Below, in pieces: positions 24,691 to 33,081 of a stretch of 64,000 bases of DNA. This stretch comes from an uncultured Christensenella sp. Lineage in GTDB: Bacteria; Bacillota; Clostridia; Christensenellales; Borkfalkiaceae. The translations under genes were made by a program, and so were the position numbers. The notes under the pieces are model-generated. The model was not told the origin of the DNA and did not search any database. It saw only the letters and a program-made list of their open reading frames with translations. The stretch lies in contig CAJTUI010000004.1 in assembly GCA_910579705.1 (NCBI GenBank), positions 71,089-135,088 of the forward strand, written 5' to 3'. How positions within the stretch are numbered: the stretch's first letter is position 1; each line of letters begins with the position of its first letter.

Positions 24691-26199
24691 TCAGCGGTTC
24701 CCAGAAACCCTGTTGTCCGTGCATACGACGCGGAAAAACTTGAACGTTGCGCAGCCCTTGCTAACCGTATTGGCGCGGGCATATATGCCCGTCTTTGCGC
24801 CCGTCCACACCCCTTTCGCGGCGTAAAACTTGTGCGTAAACGCACTCCCTCCGAACGTGAATTTAAAAGTTAAGTTGTTTCCCTCTTCATACTTTGCCGA
24901 CATCTGGAACGTGACGTAATTGTCGTCGTAAGGCTGGCTCTGGCACAGCGTTTCGTCCTCCGCGCCGCCGATTGCGCCCTTGCGTATTTCCAGATAGTTG
25001 CGCCCGTCCCTTCTTACAACGCAGATATAGGCATATTGCCTGCCGAACACCACGAAACCCGTCTCGTCGCCGTCGTTGACAAGGTTCAGCCTGCACTTCG
25101 TCTTTACCGAAAAATTGCGGTAACCCACCTTCTGCATAAACAGCTGCGGCAGGTCCGAAAGGGAATTACCCCCGTAGTATGCGCAATTTAATTTTAAACC
25201 TTTCCTGAACTCGAACCAGCCCTCCGCGCGGTTTGCGGGCGTCTGCCAGACGGGCGAAAGCCTGTCGCCGTCGAACTCGTCGTCGCAGGCAATACGGTAA
25301 TCTGTCTGAACGTCCACGGGATAATCCCCGCCAGATACGGGCACGCCGGGCAGTTTCTCGTCGGGCAAGTCGCCGCAAAGCACCCAGTCGTCAAGCCATT
25401 TTGCGGGCTGTAAGTGCACAACCCTGCCGTACGGACCCTTGTCCTGAAAGTGCATAAACGCCCACCGCTCGCCGCCGTCGTCCAGATCGATGAGCGCGCC
25501 CTGGTGCGGGCCGTTCACGTCCGTATCGCCCTGCATTAAGATTATCTTACTCTCGTACGGGCCGTAAATATGTCTGGAACGCAGCGCGACCTGCCAGCCC
25601 GTCGTAACGCCGCCCGCAGGGGCGAGTATGTAGAAGTACTGCCCGCGCCTGTAAAACTTGGGCCCCTCGATTTTGGGCGCATTGTCGTGCCCGTCGAAAA
25701 TAACGGTGTAACTGCCCGCAGCTTTCGTCAGGCGTTCGTCCGCCTCGAAAACGGCGAGCTGGGAGTTGAACCCCGCGCGGCTTTTTGCGAACGCAAACAC
25801 CACGTAGCACTTGCCGTCCGCCCAAATGGGGCAGGGGTCTTCCAGCCCGCGGCCCTCGATAAGCGGGCGAATGGGCGACCACTCCTTTCTCGGGTCGTCC
25901 GTTTCGGAAACGTATATTCCCTCGTCGGGGAAGGGTATAAGACAGTAATATTTTCCGCCGTGAAAGCGTATGGACGGCGCCCACGCGCCCTCGCCGTGGC
26001 GCACGGCGTTGAACTTCTCGAACGGAAGGGAGGGCAAGACGTAATTTACAATCCGCCACTCCACAAGGTTTTTCGAGTGCAGAACTGGCACGCCCGGAAC
26101 GTGATTGAAACTGGACGCGACCATATAGAAATCACTTCCGACGCGTATTACGTCGGGGTCGGAATAGTCCGAATGTATAACGGGATTTGTATATTTCAT
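24691..26199 (-). CDS. GH43 family glycosidase (beta-xylosidase/arabinofuranosidase-like)
   Basis: 502 residues without a signal peptide, so intracellular. N-terminal five-bladed propeller: NPVIHSDYSDPDVIRVGSDFYMV-type start with the catalytic Asp in DYSDPD, AWAPSIRFHGGKYY with the pKa-modulating residue, and IEGPKFYRRGQYFYIL with the catalytic Glu. The C-terminal 200 residues form a beta-sandwich (about DDEFDGDRLSPVWQTPANR onward) as in GH43 subfamilies with xylosidase activity. First gene of the operon, behind TTGCTT-N17-TACAAT and AGGAGG-like AAGGAGG. Confidence 0.9.
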   Translation of the reverse strand: MKYTNPVIHSDYSDPDVIRVGSDFYMVASSFNHVPGVPVLHSKNLVEWRIVNYVLPSLPFEKFNAVRHGEGAWAPSIRFHGGKYYCLIPFPDEGIYVSETDDPRKEWSPIRPLIEGRGLEDPCPIWADGKCYVVFAFAKSRAGFNSQLAVFEADERLTKAAGSYTVIFDGHDNAPKIEGPKFYRRGQYFYILAPAGGVTTGWQVALRSRHIYGPYESKIILMQGDTDVNGPHQGALIDLDDGGERWAFMHFQDKGPYGRVVHLQPAKWLDDWVLCGDLPDEKLPGVPVSGGDYPVDVQTDYRIACDDEFDGDRLSPVWQTPANRAEGWFEFRKGLKLNCAYYGGNSLSDLPQLFMQKVGYRNFSVKTKCRLNLVNDGDETGFVVFGRQYAYICVVRRDGRNYLEIRKGAIGGAEDETLCQSQPYDDNYVTFQMSAKYEEGNNLTFKFTFGGSAFTHKFYAAKGVWTGAKTGIYARANTVSKGCATFKFFRVVCTDNRVSGNR

Positions 26200-26222
26200 T
26201 TACGTGTTCCTCCTTGCCGCCT

Positions 26223-26251
26223 ATTGTAACACAGTATTTTCGTAAAAGCAA
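26223..26251 (-). promoter_or_regulatory. GH43-kduD operon promoter
   Basis: On the minus strand TTGCTT (26246-26251), 17-bp spacer, TACAAT (26223-26228), ending 24 bp before the GH43 start codon. The -35 box overlaps the T-tract of the preceding terminator. Confidence 0.6.
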
Positions 26252-26280
26252 GCGCCGCCGCTTGAATAAAGCGGCGGCGC
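26252..26280 (-). terminator. rho-independent terminator of the pot operon
   Basis: GCGCCGCCGCTT and AAGCGGCGGCGC form a 12-bp stem with loop TATTC, followed on the minus strand by TTGCTTTT. It lies 11 bp after the potD stop codon. Confidence 0.85.
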
Positions 26281-26290
26281 GTTATTAAAT

Positions 26291-27799
26291 TTATACTTTT
26301 TCAAAGCCTTTCTTCGGCCTGTAATCGATAAACAGTCTGTATCTGAACACGTACAGGCACACGCCCGCCGCGGCCGCGGCGCATAGCGCGGCGACAACCC
26401 CCACCGTCACGGGCGAAAAATCCTTTAAGTCGGGACAGCGCACGTTTATCCACATACGGTTTATGTCCGCTAGCTTTTCGCCGAAATCGAGCATAACGAC
26501 GCTCCTGTCTATGACGTTCTGCGGCGGGTATTGCGCAAACAGCTGTCTGCCGCGGTTAATGCCGCCGCCTGCCGCGACCTCGAAATCTGCCGCGCCGACC
26601 GTAAGAACGCTGTCCTCGCCGAAGAAATAACTGAGGTCGTAGCTTATAGTCTGCTCCTCGTCCTCTTCCGCGCCGTAGTTCCCGTCCATATACTCAAACA
26701 CGGTTTCGCCCGCAATCGCGGAGGTGTAGCCGATATAGTACATATTCCTTACGGCGTTGTCTGGCCGCGAAAGGAAGTTTACGAACGCCTCCGCCGCGGT
26801 CTGCCTGCGCTCGTTGCCGCCGATACCGTCTTTAAGCATCATCCAGCCGTCGAACCAGAGGTTAGTGCACTCGTCGGGCACGGAATACCAAAGCTCGGTT
26901 TCGTCGGCGTCCGCCTCGTCCATAATGTACACCGCGTCGCCCGACCACTGGTAGTTTGCAACCACCTTGCCCGTAACCATATCCGCCTTGCCCGAATCCG
27001 TTTCAAACGAATATACGTTGTCCTTTATGCTTTTGAGAACTTCCTGCGCGCGGCTAATCGTACCGTCGTCCGTATCATTCAAAATCGCGCTCCTTTCCGC
27101 CTTGTCCGCGCCCGAGAGCTTGTCTTTATTGATTATCCCGAGCGTTGCGAAATACGCGTCGCGCACGTTGTCCTTTGCGGTGACGCGCCTGTTGTACTCT
27201 TCGTTCAAAAGTATATCCCAGCCCGAAACGTCCTCTGCGGGCACCTCTTCGGGATTATACACAATGCCCGTTGTGCCCCACATATAGCAGGCCGCTTTTT
27301 TGTGCCAGTTATACTCTTCGTCGTTGAATATCCCCTCGCCGTCCGCTCCGTCTATATAGCCCGAAACGTTGTTTGCGTAATAGTTTTCTTCGACCGACGT
27401 ATCCCAGAACGCGTCCGAAAATTCGACGAACGCCTCCTCCGCAATAAGCTTCATAAGCATATAGTCCGAGGGGCACACCAGATCGTACACGTCGCCGAGT
27501 TTTAAGCGGTTGTACAAATCCTCGTTGGTTCCGAACGTGGAATACTCCACCCGCACCTTGAAATCGTGCGTGGAATTGAACCATTCGGTAAAATCGTCCA
27601 CCATAGAATTGACGCCGATAATCCCGTCCTCGCCAATGTCGATAAGCTCGTCGTCTTCCCACTCGCCGAGGTCGATATACTCTTCCCAGTTGCTGACCCT
27701 GAGCACGACCGAGCTATCCTTATCCGCACAGCCCGCAAACGCGAGCGTTGACGGAACGAGCAGCGCCGCCGCGGCGCAGACCGCAAAAAATCTTTTCAT
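26291..27799 (-). CDS. potD: spermidine/putrescine-binding protein with C-terminal membrane anchor
   Basis: Polyamine-binding component of the PotABCD importer. 502 residues against about 350 for typical PotD. The N-terminal signal ends at the lipobox LAFAGC (Cys23). The binding domain shows VLRVSNWEEYIDLGEWEDD, YDLVCPSDYMLMKLI, MWGTTGIVYNPEEV and WFDGWMMLKDGI. Unlike usual PotD proteins a second hydrophobic helix (VTVGVVAALCAAAAAGVCLYVF) lies near residue 465 with a basic tail, so the protein seems anchored at both ends. It shares a TAATG junction with potC. Confidence 0.9.
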   Translation of the reverse strand: MKRFFAVCAAAALLVPSTLAFAGCADKDSSVVLRVSNWEEYIDLGEWEDDELIDIGEDGIIGVNSMVDDFTEWFNSTHDFKVRVEYSTFGTNEDLYNRLKLGDVYDLVCPSDYMLMKLIAEEAFVEFSDAFWDTSVEENYYANNVSGYIDGADGEGIFNDEEYNWHKKAACYMWGTTGIVYNPEEVPAEDVSGWDILLNEEYNRRVTAKDNVRDAYFATLGIINKDKLSGADKAERSAILNDTDDGTISRAQEVLKSIKDNVYSFETDSGKADMVTGKVVANYQWSGDAVYIMDEADADETELWYSVPDECTNLWFDGWMMLKDGIGGNERRQTAAEAFVNFLSRPDNAVRNMYYIGYTSAIAGETVFEYMDGNYGAEEDEEQTISYDLSYFFGEDSVLTVGAADFEVAAGGGINRGRQLFAQYPPQNVIDRSVVMLDFGEKLADINRMWINVRCPDLKDFSPVTVGVVAALCAAAAAGVCLYVFRYRLFIDYRPKKGFEKV

Positions 27800-28596
27800 T
27801 ACTTAGCCGCCTCCTTCTTCCTTCCCGAAAGCAGGTTCATTGCCACAACCAGCGCGATAACAATTACGAATATCAGCGTGGACAGCGCCCACAACGCGGT
27901 TTTGATTTCCGTCTGGCTGCCCTTGGTCGCGTTCACCACGTACGTGCTTATCGTATCGAACGTGGACGGCTTTGTGTAAGTGGTTACGAAATAGTCGTCC
28001 AGAGAGAGCGTGACAGCGAGCATAAAGCCCGATAATATGCCGGGGATAAGCTGGGGCAGGACAACCTTGAAAAGCGCCTGAACGGGCGTTGCGCCCAAGT
28101 CCAGCGCGGCCTCGTAAAGGCTGTTGTCCATCTGTTTGAGCTTGGGTATGATTGAAAGATAAACGAACGGCGCGGTCAGAACCACGTGGCCCACGCCGAG
28201 CGGAATGAACGTGTCCTTGCCTATGCGCAGTATTACGATAAGCAGTATGCAGACCGAAAAGCCCGTTACTATGTCGGCGTTGACGACGGGTATCTGGTTG
28301 GCCGTGTTTATAAGCGACTTGGTAATTCTCTTGGAATAGAACGAGCCTATCGCGCCGAGCGTTGCGAGCACGGTTGAGATTGCCGCGCACACGAACGCGA
28401 GCACGAGCGTGCCGAAAATCATACTCCTCAGCTCCTCGTTTTTGAAGAGGTTGAGATAGTTGTCGAACGAGAACCCGCCTATATTGCCGCCGACCATAGC
28501 CGCGTCCGTAAAGCTGTACACGGCGAGCACCGCCACGGGCACATATATGAAGAGTAGCACAACGCCGAGCCAAATGAACTTGAACGCGTTTTTCAT
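27799..28596 (-). CDS. potC: polyamine ABC transporter permease PotC
   Basis: Second permease of the polyamine importer. 265 residues, six helices; starts WLGVVLLFIYVPVAVLAVYSFTD, typical of PotC; EAA loop SLYEAALDLGATPVQALFKVV about residues 160-180 and the downstream SLDDYFVTTY. It overlaps potB by 4 bp (ATGA) and potD by one base. Confidence 0.93.
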   Translation of the reverse strand: MKNAFKFIWLGVVLLFIYVPVAVLAVYSFTDAAMVGGNIGGFSFDNYLNLFKNEELRSMIFGTLVLAFVCAAISTVLATLGAIGSFYSKRITKSLINTANQIPVVNADIVTGFSVCILLIVILRIGKDTFIPLGVGHVVLTAPFVYLSIIPKLKQMDNSLYEAALDLGATPVQALFKVVLPQLIPGILSGFMLAVTLSLDDYFVTTYTKPSTFDTISTYVVNATKGSQTEIKTALWALSTLIFVIVIALVVAMNLLSGRKKEAAK

Positions 28597-29390
28597 AATA
28601 CCGCCCCCCTGTTGCCCGCGTCCTTATCGCTGAACCTGTTGGTGACGAGCGTGACGAGGAATATTATTACGAGCAGAACCAAAGAGATAAGCGAACCGTT
28701 GTTCCAGTCATAGGCGCTGAAATAACTGCCTATAAGACTGCCCATTATGTACGTGCTGTTATAGAGCATATCCAGAACGACGTAGTTGGTCATAGACGGC
28801 AAGAGCACCATAGTCATACCCGAAATAATGCCGGGCACGGAAAGGGGCAGGGTGACGCGCATAAACACGGTGAACCTGTTTGCGCCCAGATCCGAGGCCG
28901 CTTCCAGAAGGCTTTTGTCAAGCTTTAAAAGCGAGGTGTAAAGCGGCAGTATCATAAATGGCAGGAAGTCGTAGGTCATACCTATGACCGAGTTCAAAAA
29001 GGGGTATTTCGCAATGTTGCCCTCAAACACCGTGAGTATCTCTTTAAGCGCCGTTATCCTGAGCGTGAAGTTAATCCACATAGGCAGAACGAAGAGCATC
29101 AACAGCACGTATTTCTTCTTGAAATTGCTCCTCGCAAGCACATATGCCGTGGGGTAAGCGATTACAAGGCACACGAGCGTGGTCACCGTCGCAAGCGCGA
29201 AACTGTATACAAGCGTGCCGAGCGTGTTTGTGCCCGCAAAGAAATTTATAAAGTTCGCGAACGTGAAATTGCCCTGTCCGTTCGTAAACGCATAATAAAC
29301 GATTACCACCAGCGGGGCGATTACAAACAGTATCAGAAACACCGCGTACGGAATGCACAGCTGGCTTCTGTTAAAACGCAGTTTTGTCAT
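28593..29390 (-). CDS. potB: polyamine ABC transporter permease PotB
   Basis: First permease of the polyamine importer. 265 residues; starts with IPYAVFLILFVIAPLVVIVYYAFT; EAA loop SLLEAASDLGANRFTVFMRVTLPLSVPG. The order potA-potB-potC-potD with 4-bp overlaps is the classical operon. Confidence 0.93.
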   Translation of the reverse strand: MTKLRFNRSQLCIPYAVFLILFVIAPLVVIVYYAFTNGQGNFTFANFINFFAGTNTLGTLVYSFALATVTTLVCLVIAYPTAYVLARSNFKKKYVLLMLFVLPMWINFTLRITALKEILTVFEGNIAKYPFLNSVIGMTYDFLPFMILPLYTSLLKLDKSLLEAASDLGANRFTVFMRVTLPLSVPGIISGMTMVLLPSMTNYVVLDMLYNSTYIMGSLIGSYFSAYDWNNGSLISLVLLVIIFLVTLVTNRFSDKDAGNRGAVL

Positions 29391-30901
29391 TTACTCAGTT
29401 CCTCCGCGGGCTTTAACGAAAGCTTAATCTTTTCCTTGGGAATGATAACGCCGACCAGATCGCCCGTGTTCCAGAGGTCGGGACAGGACAGAACGTAGTC
29501 CTCCTCGTTCTCCTCCGTCCTGACTATGTAGCGGTAATGGTCGCCCTTGTAAATCATAGAAATGATATTGCCCTTGGCTCCGCCCGCGTCCACATCGTCG
29601 GTCATAACTATGTCGTGCGTGCCGACCTCGGCGATTACCTCCACGCCCGCAAGGTCTATCTTTTCGCCCTGAGCCGTAATGAGATACCCCTCTTCGTCCA
29701 GATGCGAGCCGGCGTAAAGCGCCGTCACGTCGCACTCGAACTCGCCGTCGCCGAACTCGACGGTGTTGTTTTTGGTTATAACGCCGTCATACCTGTTTAC
29801 GGTGTAAACCTTTTCCATAAGGTGAATACCGTCCGGCTCTATCCTCAGCCCTATCATACTGCCGACTGGCACGGTGGAAGTGCTCTGAATAACGATTTCG
29901 AACTTGCCGATAACGACGGTTATTTCGTAGTGCACGCCCTTAAACATCGAAGATATGACGCGGCCTTTGAGCTGGCCGGAATCGGGCGCGCAGATTTTAA
30001 TGTCCTCGGGGCGGACAACCACGTCCACAAGCTGGTTTATCTCGTAGTCGTCCAGACAGTCGAACGTGGCGCCGCAGAACTTGACTTTGAGCTTGCCGAC
30101 GACCGCGCCGTTAAATATATTGCTCTCGCCGATAAAGTCCGCTACGAATGTGTTTACAGGCTCGTTATAGATTTCTACGGGCGTGCCTATCTGCTGTATC
30201 TCGCCGTCGTTGATAACGACAACCTTGTCCGAAAGCGTAAGCGCCTCCTCCTGATCGTGCGTGACGTAGATAAAGGTGATGCCAAGCTTTTTGTGCATCT
30301 TTTTAAGCTCTATCTGCATCTCCTTTCTCATTTTAAGATCCAGCGCGCCGAGCGGCTCGTCCAGAAGAAGTATTTCGGGCTCGTTTACGATAGCGCGCGC
30401 AATAGCGATACGCTGCTGCTGTCCGCCCGACAGCGTGGAAACGCTCCTCTTCTCAAACCCTTCCAGATCGACTATTTCAAGCGCCTTTCTTACCTTTTTG
30501 TCAATCTCCGCCTTAGTAAGCTTCTGTTTTTTGACGTAGCTTTTGCCGTTCTTGTCCGCGTACGTATTTTCTATTTTTTTAAGGCGCAACCCGAACGCTA
30601 TGTTTTCGTAAATATTGAGGTGCGGAAAAAGCGCGTATTTCTGAAACACGGTGTTGACGGGCCGTTTGTTGGGCGGCAGGTTGCTTATGTCCTTGCCGTT
30701 CAAAAGTATAGTGCCCGAAGTAGGCAGCTCGAACCCCGCAATCATTCGAAGAGTAGTCGTCTTTCCGCAGCCCGACGGGCCGAGAAAGGTTACGAACTCT
30801 CCCTTCTTAATCTGTAAACTGAAATTGTCCACCGCTACCGTTTCGTCGTCAAACACCTTTCTTACGTCGGTCAGCTCGATAATGTTTTCTGTCGTACTCA
30901 T
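29387..30901 (-). CDS. potA: polyamine ABC transporter ATPase PotA, extended
   Basis: 504 residues, against 350-380 usually. NBD: Walker A GPSGCGKTT, VFQKYALFPHLNIYENIAFGL, signature LSGGQQQRIAIARA, LLLDEPLGALDLKMRKEMQ, YVTHDQEEA. An extra charged stretch (TYADKNGKSYVKKQKLTKAE) is inserted between Q-loop and signature. The C-terminus has one TOBE domain with VVRPEDI and a second OB-like unit (residues about 380-500). Start ATG 30901 behind TAGGAGA; the upstream in-frame extension runs into the regulator gene. Confidence 0.93.
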   Translation of the reverse strand: MSTTENIIELTDVRKVFDDETVAVDNFSLQIKKGEFVTFLGPSGCGKTTTLRMIAGFELPTSGTILLNGKDISNLPPNKRPVNTVFQKYALFPHLNIYENIAFGLRLKKIENTYADKNGKSYVKKQKLTKAEIDKKVRKALEIVDLEGFEKRSVSTLSGGQQQRIAIARAIVNEPEILLLDEPLGALDLKMRKEMQIELKKMHKKLGITFIYVTHDQEEALTLSDKVVVINDGEIQQIGTPVEIYNEPVNTFVADFIGESNIFNGAVVGKLKVKFCGATFDCLDDYEINQLVDVVVRPEDIKICAPDSGQLKGRVISSMFKGVHYEITVVIGKFEIVIQSTSTVPVGSMIGLRIEPDGIHLMEKVYTVNRYDGVITKNNTVEFGDGEFECDVTALYAGSHLDEEGYLITAQGEKIDLAGVEVIAEVGTHDIVMTDDVDAGGAKGNIISMIYKGDHYRYIVRTEENEEDYVLSCPDLWNTGDLVGVIIPKEKIKLSLKPAEELSK

Positions 30902-30924
30902 TTTCTTTCTCCTACCTGAAAAGT

Positions 30925-31458
30925 TTAAAAATTGGGCGGGGTCGAAACCCAGAGCAGTTTGGCCGAGTTCCTGGAACCGTTCGTTATGCGGTGCGTCTTG
31001 TCGGCCTTGAAATAAAAGGTTTCGCCTTTCTTGCACACGTACTGGTTTTTACCCAGCTCTATGCAGATTTTTCCCTCCAAAACGTAACCGAACTCCTCGC
31101 CCTCGTGCGGGAAGTCCAGCGCCGTGGACGCGCCCGACAACAGCTCCACGAGAATAGGCTCCATTTCGTTTTTCTGCGCGTTCGGGATAATCCATTTCAA
31201 AAGCATTCCGTCGTCACGCTTTTCAATGAAGTCGTCCGCGGAAAACACAACCCTGTCGTCGTCCTCGCGCTTGAAAAATTCCGCCAGATCCGTCCCCAGC
31301 GCGGCCAGTATGTCGCAGAGCGTGGAAATCGACGGCGAAGTCAAATCGTTTTCAAGCTGGGATATGTAGCCTTTCGTAAGCTCGCACCTGTCCGCAAGCT
31401 CCGCCTGCGACAGATTCAGCTGTAACCTCAGCCGTTTTATCTTGTTGCCTATATCCAT
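30925..31458 (-). CDS. XRE-family regulator with C-terminal cupin domain
   Basis: 177 residues. N-terminal HTH_3 (IGNKIKRLRLQLNLSQAELADRCELTKGYISQLEN) and C-terminal cupin_2 barrel (PHEGEEFGYVLEGKICIEL...GETFYFKADKTHRITN). This architecture is found in PuuR-like regulators next to potABCD operons and senses polyamines. The ATG at 31458 has TTAGGAG upstream. First gene of the pot operon, so it probably controls its own promoter through the operators at 31477-31532. Confidence 0.9.
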   Translation of the reverse strand: MDIGNKIKRLRLQLNLSQAELADRCELTKGYISQLENDLTSPSISTLCDILAALGTDLAEFFKREDDDRVVFSADDFIEKRDDGMLLKWIIPNAQKNEMEPILVELLSGASTALDFPHEGEEFGYVLEGKICIELGKNQYVCKKGETFYFKADKTHRITNGSRNSAKLLWVSTPPNF

Positions 31459-31476
31459 AAAACTCCTAAACCAAAA

Positions 31477-31576
31477 GTTTATTTTTACTAAACGGTTAGA
31501 GATTTTAAACAAAATGTTTAATAAAATTAAACCCAAAACCAAAAAAAATTATATTTACGCGCCCCCCTGCTGTCAA
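31477..31576 (-). promoter_or_regulatory. pot operon promoter and two operators
   Basis: On the minus strand TTGACA (31571-31576), exactly 17 bp, TATAAT (31548-31553). Downstream lie GTTTAATAAAATTAAAC (31516-31532, perfect 7-3-7) and GTTTATTTTTACTAAAC (31477-31493, one mismatch). Their centres are 39 bp apart, in the leader between start of transcription and the regulator ATG, as expected for repressor sites. Confidence 0.82.
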
Positions 31577-31644
31577 CGATTTTTTATATGATAAAAAAAA
31601 TTTTTTCATATGTTAAAAAATTACAAAAAAATTCAAAATCCCTC

Positions 31645-31673
31645 TATACAAAACCGAAACCGCGTGCTATAAT
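31645..31673 (+). promoter_or_regulatory. promoter of the gluconate dehydrogenase-like gene
   Basis: TATACA (31645-31650), 17-bp spacer, TATAAT (31668-31673); AAAAGGGGA ribosome binding site before the ATG at 31707. Confidence 0.6.
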
Positions 31674-31706
31674 ATATCCATACAAAAAACAAAAGGGGAT
31701 TTTTTT

Positions 31707-32507
31707 ATGGAAATGAAGGATTTCAGACTGGACGGAAAGGTCGCGCTGGTTACGGGCGCGTCCTACGGTATTGGCTTTGCGATAGCTATGGGGCTTTCCA
31801 AGGCGGGCGCGACGATTGTTTTTAACGACATCAACCGCGAACTCGTGGACAAGGGTATCGAGGCCTATAAAAAAGAGGGCGTAAAAGCGCACGGATACGT
31901 TTGCGACGTAACCGACGAGGACGCCGTTAACGCTATGGTTAAAGATATAGAAAAGGAAGTCGGCGTAATCGACGTGCTTGTAAACAACGCGGGAATTATA
32001 AAGCGCATACCTATGTGCGAAATGACCGCGGCGCAGTTCAGGCAGGTCATAGACATCGACCTCAACGGCCCGTTCATAGTATCAAAAGCCGTTATACCTT
32101 CTATGATTAAGAAAGGCCACGGCAAGATAATAAACATCTGCTCTATGATGTCGGAGCTGGGCAGGGAAACGGTTTCGGCATACGCCGCGGCCAAGGGCGG
32201 ACTTAAAATGCTGACGAGAAACATCTGCTCCGAATACGGCGAATACAATATCCAGTGCAACGGCATCGGCCCCGGCTATATCGCCACGCCGCAGACCGCG
32301 CCTTTGCGGGAAAAACAGCCCGACGGCAGCCGCCACCCCTTCGACTCGTTCATAATCTCCAAAACGCCCGCGGGCAGGTGGCTTGAAGCGGACGAGCTTT
32401 CAGGCCCCGCCGTCTTCCTCGCCTCGGACGCGTCCAACGCGGTCAACGGACACATACTTTACGTTGACGGCGGTATACTCGCGTACATCGGAAAACAGCC
32501 CAAATAA
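31707..32507 (+). CDS. SDR oxidoreductase, gluconate 5-dehydrogenase-like
   Basis: 266 residues, classical SDR. Seen: TGASYGIGFAIAMGL cofactor motif, NNAGIIKRIP, catalytic Ser and Tyr/Lys in ICSMMSELGRETVSAYAAAKGG, and the C-terminal VNGHILYVDGGILAYIGKQP. The IKRIPM, MMSELGRETVSAYAAAKGGL and YIGKQP stretches are typical of gluconate 5-dehydrogenases (IdnO/Gno). It would interconvert 5-ketogluconate and gluconate with NAD(P)H; a 2,5-diketo-3-deoxy-sugar substrate is an alternative given the pectin genes. Monocistronic, between its own promoter and terminator. Confidence 0.85.
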   Translation: MEMKDFRLDGKVALVTGASYGIGFAIAMGLSKAGATIVFNDINRELVDKGIEAYKKEGVKAHGYVCDVTDEDAVNAMVKDIEKEVGVIDVLVNNAGIIKRIPMCEMTAAQFRQVIDIDLNGPFIVSKAVIPSMIKKGHGKIINICSMMSELGRETVSAYAAAKGGLKMLTRNICSEYGEYNIQCNGIGPGYIATPQTAPLREKQPDGSRHPFDSFIISKTPAGRWLEADELSGPAVFLASDASNAVNGHILYVDGGILAYIGKQPK

Positions 32508-32519
32508 TATAAAACTCAA

Positions 32520-32552
32520 AGCTCCCCGACGTTGCTGTCGGGGAGCTTTTTA
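32520..32552 (+). terminator. rho-independent terminator
   Basis: AGCTCCCCGAC and GTCGGGGAGCT, 11-bp stem with 6-nt loop, followed by TTTTTATTT. It ends the SDR gene. Confidence 0.9.
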
Positions 32553-32565
32553 TTTATAATCAAAA

Positions 32566-32769
32566 TTAATCGGTTATTCCAAGTAAATAATCCGCACTTA
32601 TCTTTAATTCTTTACAAATCAAGATAAGCACGTCCAGAGAAGGCTCTCTTTTCCCTGAACAATAATTATTGACTACACTTTGCGACATTGAAATTCTTTG
32701 TGCCAACTCAATTTGAGTTAAATGATTTTCAATAAGCGCTTGCTTTAAACGTATCTTGAATTTGTTCAT
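32566..32769 (-). CDS. small XRE-type HTH protein (67 aa)
   Basis: A single HTH_3 domain: KIRLKQALIENHLTQIELAQRISMSQSVVNNYCSGKREPSLDVLI, phage-repressor like, with no effector domain. ATG 32769 lies exactly 6 nt after a TATAAT, which would give a leaderless message; a TTG at 32784 with AGGA upstream is the alternative start. Codon use is AT-rich and unlike the neighbours. Divergent from another small HTH gene around the double operator at 32812-32850. Confidence 0.85.
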   Translation of the reverse strand: MNKFKIRLKQALIENHLTQIELAQRISMSQSVVNNYCSGKREPSLDVLILICKELKISADYLLGITD

Positions 32770-32802
32770 AGATAAATTATACAATCTTTTTTCCTATTTG
32801 TC

Positions 32803-32850
32803 TTGACAAATGGCTAAAAGCCATATATAATAAAAATATGGCTTTTAGCC
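32803..32850 (+). promoter_or_regulatory. consensus promoter flanked by twin operators
   Basis: TTGACA (32803-32808), 17-bp spacer, TATAAT (32826-32831). GGCTAAAAGCCATAT (32812-32826) and ATATGGCTTTTAGCC (32836-32850) are perfect 15-bp inverted arms 9 bp apart, and each arm contains its own GGCTWWWAGCC palindrome. The -10 box lies between the sites, so occupation would block transcription. Confidence 0.85.
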
Positions 32851-32875
32851 GTATTTTATAAAAGGAGTATTCAAT

Positions 32876-33073
32876 ATGCACAAACCTTTAAACACCGATA
32901 TAATAAAAAAATATTTAGACGACAACGGTTTGTCTATCAAAGAATTTTGCAGGCAATGCAAAATAAGCACTTCTTCTTTTTACAGAATTATGCAAGACAA
33001 AAATTTTAGAATAATTTCGCTTTTCAAAATTGCAAAAAAATTAAACATACCTATTCACAAATTTTTCGAATAA
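32876..33073 (+). CDS. small HTH DNA-binding protein (65 aa)
   Basis: One helix-turn-helix unit: IIKKYLDDNGLSIKEFCRQCKISTSSFYRIMQDKNFRIISLFKIAKKLN, resembling Cro/CI-type domains. AAAGGAG precedes the ATG. AT-rich and lysine-rich, unlike neighbours. Together with the divergent XRE gene it forms a CI/Cro-like switch with no other phage gene nearby. Confidence 0.8.
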   Translation: MHKPLNTDIIKKYLDDNGLSIKEFCRQCKISTSSFYRIMQDKNFRIISLFKIAKKLNIPIHKFFE

Positions 33074-33081
33074 GCGCAAAT

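Noticed and set aside
29537..30817. Plus-strand 426-codon open frame
   Set aside because: Antisense of potA; Arg/His/Val-rich composition and no start signals.
32566..33073. Toxin-antitoxin module
   Set aside because: Both small proteins are helix-turn-helix proteins; neither resembles a toxin, and the genes are divergent rather than in one operon.
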